From the NCBI GenBank assembly GCA_005881995.1, contig VBHV01000117.1:1-11285 (forward strand): a DNA stretch of 11,285 nucleotides. The letters are read 5' to 3'. The stretch is from Chloroflexota bacterium. GTDB lineage: Bacteria; Chloroflexota; Ktedonobacteria; Ktedonobacterales; Ktedonobacteraceae. Both the position numbers and the translations under genes were made by a program. Below are positions 1 through 6,235 of the stretch, piece by piece. Every line of letters starts with the position of its first letter. Within the stretch, counting starts at the first letter, position 1. The notes under the pieces are model-generated. The model saw only the letters and a list, made by a program, of their open reading frames with translations, was not told the DNA's origin and searched no databases.

Positions 1-1004
1 CGTAGGGCAGCGGCCCAGTGGAATTCGGGTAAACTGGTGCCATCGGAACTGTACATGAGTTTGCTGGCCGGCGCGACGCTCAGAGCTTGACGAGTAAAAG
101 CCACCATATCCAGCCGATCCACAAAGGGAATGGCATAGGATAGGTCAAAGTACACATGCGGGTAGATGGCCGCCAGGTAGGCTCCAAGCTGGGTGTAAGG
201 GTAACTCTCGTGCAGCAGCACTACCTTCATCGAGTGGAAGTCGCTGCGTTCCAGCACATCACGCAAATGCAGCGGATTGCCCATTCGCATATCGGTATCG
301 CTGTCGCCATACCCGGTATGGAATTGTATAGGAAGCTCTTGCTCCGCAGCGTGGCGAAAAGCAATGTAGAGCAGATAATCGATCAACGGCTTATGCGCGA
401 TACGCAGTTTTCCACTTCTGATAGCCGATTGCGCCTCGATGAATGATACGACTGCTTCGTCTTTCGTGCGTTCGGTGACATCTAATCCGCCGCGGTAGGC
501 GACGATGCTTTTCAGCCCGCAGTAGCCATGAGCGCGCACATCGCTCAACGCCAGTTCGTAGCGTTCAACCACCTCGTCGAAATCGCGGTATTCCACAACC
601 AGTTGCTGCATCAGCGTTTCCAGGCGCAAAAGCTTCACGGTACGGCAGTGTCCGAGTTGACCTAACTTGTCAGGAGGATAGCAGTGGTCGGGCGATGGAA
701 ATGCCGGGTCGAGTACCAGCGTGTCGATGTTCGCGGCGCGGAAGAGGCGTTCGATCAGGCTATCGCTGTCCAGCTTGTTGCGCGCTGCCACAATAGCCGC
801 TTCATTATTATCGCAGCCATAGAACAGCGCCATCTGGCGCAGCATCCAGAGGTAGTAAACAGTGTTCTCGATGTGCTGCTGCGCTAAAATCGGATCGCTT
901 CCTTCGCTAAAATAACCGCGGAAGCGCAGCGCATCCATCGATTGCGCTGATAACACCGGGTGGCAATGATTGTCTACGACGGGGATAGATGATAGGTCAA
1001 GCAT
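1..1004 (-). CDS. FluG/nodulin-type amidohydrolase (partial, C-terminus beyond window)
   Basis: This gene reads right to left from ATG at 1004 and is still open at the window edge, so 334 codons are visible. A GGTGAGGTG ribosome binding site lies just upstream. The protein is a metal-dependent TIM-barrel amidohydrolase (amidohydrolase_2 superfamily). Visible features are the N-terminal DNHCHP motif (metal ligands H13 and H15), QFHTGYGD (H229), HESYPYT (H265) and SSDG near the end (D321), which together supply the expected ligand set. The LLHESYPYT and YSSDGTSLPE stretches closely resemble the N-terminal domain of FluG and plant NodGS fusion proteins, as I recall those families. The substrate is unknown; in the family it is presumed to be hydrolysis of an amide or similar bond. 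A glutamine synthetase-like gene matching the other half of such fusions lies on the same strand at 2891-4252, but two opposite-strand genes intervene, so they are not co-transcribed. Family assignment is firm; the FluG subgroup is probable. Confidence 0.85.
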   Translation of the reverse strand, partial: MLDLSSIPVVDNHCHPVLSAQSMDALRFRGYFSEGSDPILAQQHIENTVYYLWMLRQMALFYGCDNNEAAIVAARNKLDSDSLIERLFRAANIDTLVLDPAFPSPDHCYPPDKLGQLGHCRTVKLLRLETLMQQLVVEYRDFDEVVERYELALSDVRAHGYCGLKSIVAYRGGLDVTERTKDEAVVSFIEAQSAIRSGKLRIAHKPLIDYLLYIAFRHAAEQELPIQFHTGYGDSDTDMRMGNPLHLRDVLERSDFHSMKVVLLHESYPYTQLGAYLAAIYPHVYFDLSYAIPFVDRLDMVAFTRQALSVAPASKLMYSSDGTSLPEFHWAAAL

Positions 1005-1087
1005 ATTTGCACCTCACCGGTAATAATAGAGTCGCTCAGGAACGACGCACCTGAAAATATCTCTTATTCTATTTCAGATGCTGTTTT

Positions 1088-1096
1088 ATTCTAACA
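1088..1096 (-). promoter_or_regulatory. Candidate extended -10 promoter for the amidohydrolase gene
   Basis: Read on the minus strand, TGT followed by TAGAAT (1093-1088) makes an extended -10 with five of six consensus bases. No good -35 lies at the right distance. A second TAGAAT sits at 1071-1066. Transcription from the first would give a leader of about 75-80 bases that contains a small hairpin (TCAGG at 1036-1040 with CCTGA at 1050-1054). Confidence 0.35.
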
Positions 1097-1176
1097 CATG
1101 AACATTTGGGTCTCCTCTACTACAAAGCAAAGGATGCAAGATAAGGTAAGACTGGTGAATAGAGACAGTTATGCTT

Positions 1177-1182
1177 TATAAT
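1177..1182 (+). promoter_or_regulatory. Candidate -10 box (TATAAT) for the CoiA-like gene
   Basis: A perfect TATAAT lies about 120 bases before the CoiA-like start codon. The -35 at the expected distance is poor (TGGTGA at 1153-1158, 18-base spacer). The whole 1005-1300 gap holds this site, the opposing promoter for the amidohydrolase, and a short hydrophobic open frame ending at 1288. I see no RNA gene in it. Confidence 0.4.
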
Positions 1183-1300
1183 TTGGATCGAGCGCCGTAC
1201 CTGGTTGCAGGTGGCGATAATTGGCGTACTGCTGGGGTCATGGATGCCCGTTGTCGGTCTTGCCTCCTGGCTCTTACTTGGGCGTTGAAGGGAAGAATCT

Positions 1301-2395
1301 ATGCTCGTTGCCTATGGTCCTGATGGGCACCCGGTTATTGCTGAGGAGACGCCGCTTGACCAGTTGCAGCGCTGGTCAGCAGAACACTTGCTGCGCTGTC
1401 CCAATTGCCGGGGAGTCGTCCACGTGCGCGGTGGACCTGAGAAACGCACGCAGCTGCATTTCGCGCATCAAAAGGGTGAATGCGCGTGGAGTACCGAAGC
1501 CGAATCGGTACGGCATATGCGAGGCAAACTGACGCTTGCGCAGTGGATGCGCGAGCAATATCCCCAGGCGCGTGTCACCCTGGAAGAACGGCTTCCCGGA
1601 CCCAACCGTATCGCGGATATCTTCGTTGCTCATCCCAATGGAAAGCTCCAGGCGATAGAATTCCAGTGCGCCCCGCTTGAACTGGACGAATGGCGTCATC
1701 GCCACGAAGCCTATCGCACCGCCAATATTGTGGATACCTGGATTATTGGGGATAACCGCCGTGAGAAGCAGGAAGCGTTTATCGAAGCAATTCTCGCTAC
1801 AGCACACGAGCTTTTATTTCTTGATCCCTTGCTAACCCCACCGCGCACCTGGCTGCGTTGGCCCGTGACACGCGAGATCATGCGAGCCTGGCAGGCTGAA
1901 CCCACGTTGAAACCATCGTTTGAGGGGTGGGTTGGGCGCCTGGGCTATGGCGCAACTCTTGTTGGTTGCCTGCAAGAGACCCAACTGGATGGAGAGGGCG
2001 CGTTATTGCATCCTGCTCGTTCTGCGTTGGAAGCCCGTACACAGCTTTTCAATCGCATGCAGAACGCCCAATCTGTTGACGAGGTTACGTTGAGAGCCTA
2101 TCTCCACCCTGCCACTGGCGAAGCCGCTTTACACGATGTACTTATTCCTCTTATGCGCGCTTATGTCCGAGACCCTGATTTATTGCGCCGCTATAACTAT
2201 GGACGTGGGTCCTGGAATCAGCCGTTGACTGATGAAGATAGACAACGTGTGCAACAAGCGCGTCTCTGGCTTGAAAAACTGGTGCGGCAGGGCTATCCAT
2301 TGGCACGACTGCAAGAGTTGGCAAAAGAGATCCCACTGGTGGGTCCATATGCAGCTTTTGCGGGATATATGGAGATGTTGGTGTTACTTCGCTGA
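1301..2395 (+). CDS. CoiA-like family protein (predicted nuclease core)
   Basis: A 364-residue protein starting at ATG 1301 behind a GAAGGGAAG ribosome binding site. The first half has the hallmarks of the competence CoiA family: a CPNC pair (C33, C36), an HFAH motif (53-56) with C61 that may complete a metal-binding knuckle, then the E68-x3-H72-x3-K76 helix, D106 in RIADIF, and E120-x-Q122 in AIEFQ, followed by a tryptophan-rich stretch (DTWIIGD). The D...ExQ pattern is that of a restriction-endonuclease-like active site. CoiA is known in Gram-positive bacteria as a factor for recombination of incoming single-stranded DNA during transformation. Residues 190-364 are helical and I do not recognise them as a known domain. 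The next gene begins 126 bases on and may be co-transcribed. A role in competence here is not shown; other nuclease roles, such as DNA repair or defence, are possible. Confidence 0.75.
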   Translation: MLVAYGPDGHPVIAEETPLDQLQRWSAEHLLRCPNCRGVVHVRGGPEKRTQLHFAHQKGECAWSTEAESVRHMRGKLTLAQWMREQYPQARVTLEERLPGPNRIADIFVAHPNGKLQAIEFQCAPLELDEWRHRHEAYRTANIVDTWIIGDNRREKQEAFIEAILATAHELLFLDPLLTPPRTWLRWPVTREIMRAWQAEPTLKPSFEGWVGRLGYGATLVGCLQETQLDGEGALLHPARSALEARTQLFNRMQNAQSVDEVTLRAYLHPATGEAALHDVLIPLMRAYVRDPDLLRRYNYGRGSWNQPLTDEDRQRVQQARLWLEKLVRQGYPLARLQELAKEIPLVGPYAAFAGYMEMLVLLR

Positions 2396-2521
2396 AACTT
2401 ATAGTCGGGGCTGTTCGTGTCTATTAAAAGTGTGCATTGGTTTTCGGTACAGGCGACGTGGACATGCCTTAGGCGCACGTTCGCTCCAATAGAAAGGACA
2501 TTCGAGGATGAAATTGCGCCA

Positions 2522-2809
2522 ATGAGAGGCGACCAGATGCGCGCTCTGTTGAGCGAGCGTTTCGCGGAATTGCGCGGCTATCTGCCTGAGAACTCGCAGC
2601 TCAATGACTACGTGCAGCAGGTTTCTACCCGCGTTACACAGACAGGGAGCAATTTGAAAGATTACGCGCAGCAGGCCGTATCAAAGGTCAAAGATACCGG
2701 GAGCAGTCTGGGTGATCTCGCGCAAAGAGCCTCCACTGATGTGAAACAAACCAGCAAGGATGTTGCTGATACAACCAAACAGACGGTAAAATCCACGAAG
2801 CAAGGTTAG
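2522..2809 (+). CDS. Small helical protein with three 18-residue repeats
   Basis: I place the start at ATG 2522 (95 residues). The same frame is open back to GTG 2417, which would add 35 residues that look less like the rest. A GAGG at 2504-2507 is the nearest ribosome-binding-like site and is rather far from 2522, so the start is uncertain. The protein is hydrophilic, free of cysteine after the chosen start, and rich in Q, K, T, S, D and V. Its core (from tyrosine at 2609) is three tandem 18-residue units with conserved A/V-Q-Q, V and T/S-G-S-x-L-x-D positions. Eighteen residues equal five helical turns, so the repeats should form a continuous amphipathic helix, as in LEA-type, apolipoprotein-like or phasin-like proteins. 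It lies 126 bases after the CoiA-like gene on the same strand and before a strong terminator. Its function is unknown; desiccation or stress protection, or binding to membranes or granules, are guesses. Confidence 0.65.
   Translation: MRGDQMRALLSERFAELRGYLPENSQLNDYVQQVSTRVTQTGSNLKDYAQQAVSKVKDTGSSLGDLAQRASTDVKQTSKDVADTTKQTVKSTKQG
2609..2770 (+). repeat. Three tandem 54-bp in-frame repeats encoding 18-residue helical units
   Basis: The units are 2609-2662, 2663-2716 and 2717-2770. The first two agree best at protein level: tyrosine, a Q-Q pair, V, TGS, L and D recur at identical offsets. The third is more diverged and starts with leucine in place of tyrosine. Nucleotide identity is moderate, which suggests old duplication kept by selection on the protein. 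Confidence 0.75.
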
Positions 2810-2842
2810 TAGACGGGTACGATAAGACATTCTAGCAAAAGC

Positions 2843-2875
2843 AAAGGTGGCGATCAAATGGCCGCCACCTTTTTT
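2843..2875. terminator. Rho-independent terminator, probably bidirectional
   Basis: AAAGGTGGCG at 2843-2852 pairs perfectly with CGCCACCTTT at 2863-2872 around a 10-base loop and runs into a T tract (2870-2875) on the plus strand. It lies between the converging ends of the helical-repeat gene (2809) and the glutamine synthetase-like gene (2891). On the minus strand it is followed by a weaker T-rich run, so it can serve both. Confidence 0.9.
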
Positions 2876-2890
2876 GTTAGCACCTTATTA

Positions 2891-4252
2891 CTAATATTTG
2901 TAGAAATGCTGGCGTGTCTCTTCCTCTGGCGTTTTGTCCTTGAAGAAAGCCAATTCGTTGCGCTTGACCGCGATATATGAACTTGCCAGCAAGGGACCAA
3001 GTGCCTCTTTCAAAACATCGTCGCGTTCCAGTTCGTCCAATGCTTCATCCAGTGACGTGGGCAGACGGCGTATGCCGCGCTGTTCGCGTTCCTCGTCGCT
3101 GTAATTGCCTGGATCAATCTCCTGGGGATCGCCCGGATCGATACGCTGCTGAATGCCATCCAGACCTGCTGCGAGCAGCGCGCCCAGCGCAAGATAGGGA
3201 TTGCCGCTGTGGTCGGCGGGCTTGAGTTCAAGATTGATTGAAGCTGCTTCACGGCCCCAGAATGCCGATGGAACGCGAATTGCGCCTTCGCGATTATCGA
3301 AGCCATAGGCGCCATAGGCGGAACTCCAGAAATGCGGGAGCAGACGGCGATAGGAGTTTGGACTTCCGCATGTGATCGCTACAAGCGCGCGGATGTGGCG
3401 TAGCACGCCCCCAATAAAGTATTTTCCCGTCAAGCTCAAGTTGCCGCGTTGACTGGCGTCGAAGAATAGATTCTTCCCGCTCTGTCCCTGGCCGTCACTT
3501 CCCCACAGGCTCAGGTGGATATGCGCTCCACTTCCGGCCTGGTCGAGGAAAGGCTTGGGAGCGAATGTGGCAAGTAGATCGAAGGTGCGTGCCACCCCGC
3601 GCACCGTTTCGCGCACAAGGCACACATTGTCGGCGGCTCTCAACACATCCGCGTGGTGAACCGAGAGCTCCTGCTGTGAAGGACCAAGTTCTGTGTGGAA
3701 GAGTTCGATAGAAATGCCCTGTTCCTCTAATGTTTCCAGGATGGAGTCGATGACCTCCGACTGGTCGTCCAGGCCGATGCTGCTATAACAGAGGCTGTGA
3801 TCGGCGGGAACGAAGCTACCATTCACTTCACGCGCGAGATAAAATTCGTGTTCGATAGCAGCTTCGGCGCGCATACCGTGTTCCGCGAGCCGTGCGATCA
3901 TGCGTTTGAGGAAGGTGCGCGGGCAGGCTTCCCATGGCTGGCCGTTGGTCAAAATCATGTCGCACATCATGCTGGCGCTGCTGGGAACATAGGGCAAAAT
4001 AGTAAATGTGCCGGGGTCGGGAATGAGGCGAAATTCTCCTACAGGCCCCATGCCTTCGACCGGAGCGAGTGACTCGACTCCTGTAAACGCCTGCATAGCC
4101 AGAGTCTGGCCTATACCCTCTTTCATGCGTGTTTCGAGCTTGCTGGCATGGGTGGCCTTGCCACGAATGATGCCTCCATTGTCGCAATACAGGAAGCGTA
4201 CCAAGCGAAGTTTAGCCTCACGCGCCTTGCGCACAACATCTTGAGCATTCAT
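2891..4252 (-). CDS. FluG/NodGS-type glutamine synthetase-like ligase
   Basis: A 453-residue protein of the glutamine synthetase I fold. It probably ligates ammonia or an amine to a glutamate-like acid using ATP. The frame is open to 4384, but ATG 4252 has an AGGAGAG site 8 bases upstream, and the protein from there aligns with the family from its first strand. Motifs, numbered from 4252: IEHEFYL (E134, E136), ELGPSQQE (E188, E195), GSGAHIH (240-246), NSYRRL (R302), NREGAIRVP (320-328) and NPYLALGA (from 351). At the site where classic enzymes have E-x-R the sequence is E342-L-K344, as I recall for NodGS/FluG and unlike true GlnA. The NLYxLP adenylylation loop is not conserved; only a tyrosine in GNYSDEE lies in that area. 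These points favour a gamma-glutamyl-ligase-like or specialised role over the main cellular glutamine synthetase. The amidohydrolase at 1-1004 is the likely functional partner. Confidence 0.88.
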   Translation of the reverse strand: MNAQDVVRKAREAKLRLVRFLYCDNGGIIRGKATHASKLETRMKEGIGQTLAMQAFTGVESLAPVEGMGPVGEFRLIPDPGTFTILPYVPSSASMMCDMILTNGQPWEACPRTFLKRMIARLAEHGMRAEAAIEHEFYLAREVNGSFVPADHSLCYSSIGLDDQSEVIDSILETLEEQGISIELFHTELGPSQQELSVHHADVLRAADNVCLVRETVRGVARTFDLLATFAPKPFLDQAGSGAHIHLSLWGSDGQGQSGKNLFFDASQRGNLSLTGKYFIGGVLRHIRALVAITCGSPNSYRRLLPHFWSSAYGAYGFDNREGAIRVPSAFWGREAASINLELKPADHSGNPYLALGALLAAGLDGIQQRIDPGDPQEIDPGNYSDEEREQRGIRRLPTSLDEALDELERDDVLKEALGPLLASSYIAVKRNELAFFKDKTPEEETRQHFYKY

Positions 4253-4316
4253 TGCTTCAACTCTCCTATCTACTTCTTGCTGGGGTTTTGATAAGGGGAT
4301 TCCGAGTACTTGAGGT

Positions 4317-4345
4317 AGTATATCAAAGTATGACGCTAACGACAA
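4317..4345 (-). promoter_or_regulatory. Promoter of the glutamine synthetase-like gene
   Basis: On the minus strand, TTGTCG (4345-4340, four of six -35 bases) is followed after 17 bases by TATACT (4322-4317, five of six), which is directly preceded by TGA, making an extended -10. The start would be near 4310, giving a leader of about 58 bases. This site lies inside the longer open frame that reaches 4384 and so supports ATG 4252 as the real start. Confidence 0.65.
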
Positions 4346-4487
4346 GGAAGAAGCGACTTTACAGGAATCCAGGCAATCATTCACAGACCCTGGAGATTAA
4401 AAGCGGAAAACATGGAATAGATCAGAGAGATATGGTATCATCCAGAGGAACAGATGATCTATGGATAATTCGGAAAGGAATAAACAT

Positions 4488-5060
4488 ATGTCCACACAAT
4501 CGCCACCCCAGGAACTGGTTGAACAATTTGTCATCTCCGCGCATTTTAACCTTGCCAGGGTAAAGGAACTGTACGAGCAACATCCAGAACTGCTCAACGT
4601 CAAATGGGAAAAGTTTGACGAATCCGCCCTGGCTGCTGCCTCGCACACGGGACAGAGAGCGATAGCCAAGTACCTGTTAGCCAAGGGTGCCCCGATGGTT
4701 GTCTGCACTGCCGCCATGCTTGGTGATGCTGGGGCGGTGACTTCTTTCTTACAAGATGATCCCAGCCTTGCCAATGCCAGGGGCGCACACGACATTCCCA
4801 TCATGTTTCACGCGGCCATGAGCGGTCAGACTGATGTCACCGAATTGCTATTAGAGCATGGCGGCGGAGAGGGTATTGATTCCGCACTGCACGGAGCAAT
4901 CATGTATGGTCATACTGCAATGGTGAAGTGGCTGCTGGCACACGGCGCTACAAATGTGGACGTGCCGAATTACGAGGGTAAGACTCCCTTGAAAGTAGCA
5001 GTGGAGAGGGATAATCAGGAAATTGCCGAAGTGCTGCGGGAACATGGTGGGAAGGAATAA
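4488..5060 (+). CDS. Ankyrin-repeat protein
   Basis: A 190-residue protein starting at ATG 4488, with GAAAGGAA 7 bases upstream. An ATG at 4461 in the same frame would add nine residues and has a poorer site. The sequence is built of ankyrin-type helix-turn-helix units of about 33 residues, with typical signatures such as A...GH/Q..(I/V)..LL.HGA. Examples are AKYLLAKGAP, VTELLLEHGG, MVKWLLAHGA and the final EVLREHGG, with the classic GKTPL turn near the C-terminus. Some N-terminal repeats are degenerate. There is no signal peptide, membrane segment or catalytic domain, so it is probably a cytoplasmic protein-binding module. The partner is unknown. It converges on the luciferase-like gene and shares an intergenic hairpin with it; nothing links it to the divergent glutamine synthetase-like gene except the shared 235-base upstream region. 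Confidence 0.85.
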   Translation: MSTQSPPQELVEQFVISAHFNLARVKELYEQHPELLNVKWEKFDESALAAASHTGQRAIAKYLLAKGAPMVVCTAAMLGDAGAVTSFLQDDPSLANARGAHDIPIMFHAAMSGQTDVTELLLEHGGGEGIDSALHGAIMYGHTAMVKWLLAHGATNVDVPNYEGKTPLKVAVERDNQEIAEVLREHGGKE

Positions 5061-5089
5061 GGGGCATACTGGGATTGTCAGCATGCCCC
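5061..5089. terminator. Hairpin between convergent genes (probable terminator)
   Basis: GGGGCAT (5061-5067) pairs with ATGCCCC (5083-5089); after one mismatch a CTG/CAG pair closes a short loop. It starts right after the ankyrin gene's stop and ends 9 bases before the stop of the opposing gene. There is no T run on the plus strand and only a short T-rich stretch on the minus strand, so termination strength is uncertain. Confidence 0.55.
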
Positions 5090-5097
5090 TGGATCGC

Positions 5098-6054
5098 TTA
5101 CTTCCCCATACATTCCCTGGCAAACATCCTGACAGACTCTAAATCCTTCGCGTCGGGCATATACAGAATGATCTCCTGCGCTCCGGCTTGCTCGATCTCG
5201 GTCAGGCGTTTTCGTACGACATCAGGAGTGCCAACCAGCGCCTGTTCGCGAATGCGACCCGAGGGGATATTGCGCTGGAAAGGCGAGCTTTTTGCCCAAG
5301 CTTCCTCATCGGTTTCGGCAATGGCGCAGTTGAAAAGCACCGTCCGCCAGATGGTGTTGTAGTCGCGCCCGACGCTCTCGCAGTGTTTCTTGATAATCGA
5401 AAACTTGCGTTCAAGTCCCTCGTTGTCGAGATGCCCCACGTTACAGGCATCGGCATATTGCGCCACCAGTTTGAGCGTGACCTTTTCTCCAGCACCGCCA
5501 ATGAGCAAAGGAATGTGTGGTTTCTGAACGCCTTTTGGTTGGTTGATGGCTCCATGCACAGAGTGGTACTGGCCCTCAAATTCTGCTTTCTCATCCGTCC
5601 ACATTTTCAGGATGATCTGCACTGCTTCGCGTAACTGCCGCAGGCGTGTGGGTCCATCGGGGAAATCATAACCATAGGCCAGAAATTCCTGTTCATACCA
5701 GCCCGCGCCGATGCCAAAATCCAATCGTCCATGGCTCATGGTATCGACTGTGCTTGCCATCTTTGCCAGCAGCGCGGGATTGCGATAGCCGTTGCACGTG
5801 ACCATTTGCCCGATACGTACGCGCTTTGTATCACGAGCAAGCGCGGCAGTGCTTGTCCAGCATTCAAAGGTCACTTCCTGCGTGGGCGTCGGTACTGTAT
5901 GAAAATGGTCATAAAGCCAGATCGAATCAAAGCCCAGCGCCTCAGCCTCCTGCGCTACACGGGTCATTGTCTCATATGCCTCGACGGGATCGGGGATGCC
6001 AACCAGGTCCATGCGCCAGCCCTGTGGCACAATCAAGCCAAATTTCATTGCCAT
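5098..6054 (-). CDS. Luciferase-like (LLM) F420-dependent-type oxidoreductase
   Basis: A 318-residue flavin or F420-dependent oxidoreductase of the bacterial luciferase-like superfamily. ATG 6054 is chosen because AGAAGGAAG lies 7 bases upstream; the frame extends to 6075 and another ATG is at 6048. The TIM-barrel signatures are all present: FGLIVPQGW near the start, GFDSIWLYDHF (about 41-51), a GRLDFGIGAGWYEQEF segment (about 109-124) that marks the F420-type subgroup, KPHIPLLIGGAGEKV (about 178-192) for the cofactor phosphate loop, and the C-terminal LVGTPDVVRKRL. The length is normal for the family. The enzyme probably transfers hydride between reduced F420 (or FMN) and an unknown small organic substrate in the cytoplasm. 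Its neighbours give no pathway. It is transcribed alone, divergent from the NUDIX gene. The family is firm; the cofactor is inferred from motif style. Confidence 0.88.
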   Translation of the reverse strand: MAMKFGLIVPQGWRMDLVGIPDPVEAYETMTRVAQEAEALGFDSIWLYDHFHTVPTPTQEVTFECWTSTAALARDTKRVRIGQMVTCNGYRNPALLAKMASTVDTMSHGRLDFGIGAGWYEQEFLAYGYDFPDGPTRLRQLREAVQIILKMWTDEKAEFEGQYHSVHGAINQPKGVQKPHIPLLIGGAGEKVTLKLVAQYADACNVGHLDNEGLERKFSIIKKHCESVGRDYNTIWRTVLFNCAIAETDEEAWAKSSPFQRNIPSGRIREQALVGTPDVVRKRLTEIEQAGAQEIILYMPDAKDLESVRMFARECMGK

Positions 6055-6104
6055 ACGTGCACTTCCTTCTAACAAGCAAATAGGGGAGAATCTAACGTGG
6101 TTCT

Positions 6105-6110
6105 ATTATA
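6105..6110 (-). promoter_or_regulatory. Candidate -10 (TATAAT) for the luciferase-like gene
   Basis: On the minus strand a perfect TATAAT lies about 50 bases before the ATG at 6054. A TTGACG (5 of 6 -35 bases) exists at 6139-6134 but the spacing of 23 bases is too long for a standard promoter, so the upstream element is uncertain. Confidence 0.4.
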
Positions 6111-6176
6111 TTACGTTGTGTGGCAGAATGTGGCGTCAAGAGAAAAAGATAGCATGCTTGCAAAACTCAGATAACA

Positions 6177-6186
6177 CGCGTACGCG
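6177..6186. promoter_or_regulatory. Perfect 10-bp palindrome next to a -10 box (possible operator)
   Basis: CGCGTACGCG is self-complementary and ends one base before a perfect TATAAT at 6188-6193 on the plus strand. That places it in the promoter spacer upstream of the NUDIX gene, where a bound repressor would block RNA polymerase. The regulator is unknown. Confidence 0.4.
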
Positions 6187-6187
6187 G

Positions 6188-6193
6188 TATAAT
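6188..6193 (+). promoter_or_regulatory. Candidate -10 (TATAAT) for the NUDIX gene
   Basis: Perfect TATAAT, 42 bases before the GTG start at 6236. No clear -35 at 16-18 bases; a TTGCAA at 6158-6163 is too far. Weak -35 elements are common where an activator or an overlapping palindrome is involved. Confidence 0.4.
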
Positions 6194-6235
6194 ATGCAAA
6201 GAAATACATGACGTTAGATAGGTAGATAACAATCA

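Noticed and set aside
1036..1054. Riboswitch in the amidohydrolase leader
   Set aside because: Only a 5-bp hairpin is visible, with no recognisable aptamer core and no terminator or anti-terminator pair.
1376..1807. Minus-strand 143-codon frame inside the CoiA-like gene
   Set aside because: It is antisense to the conserved nuclease-like core and matches no family.
2417..2521. GTG 2417 start for the helical-repeat protein
   Set aside because: The added 35 residues are Trp/Cys/Phe-containing and unlike the repetitive hydrophilic rest. ATG 2522 is preferred, although its ribosome site is not ideal.
3010..4187. Overlapping open frames within the glutamine synthetase-like gene (3010-3315 minus, 3828-4187 minus, 3797-4072 plus)
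   Set aside because: They lie in other frames of a gene with strong family motifs and show no recognisable domain of their own.
4253..4384. Longer N-terminus for the glutamine synthetase-like protein (start at 4384)
   Set aside because: The extra 44 residues are unlike the family, contain the likely promoter (4317-4345), and ATG 4252 has a much better ribosome binding site.
5188..5634. Open frames on both strands inside the luciferase-like gene
   Set aside because: They overlap conserved luciferase-like motifs and have no independent signals.
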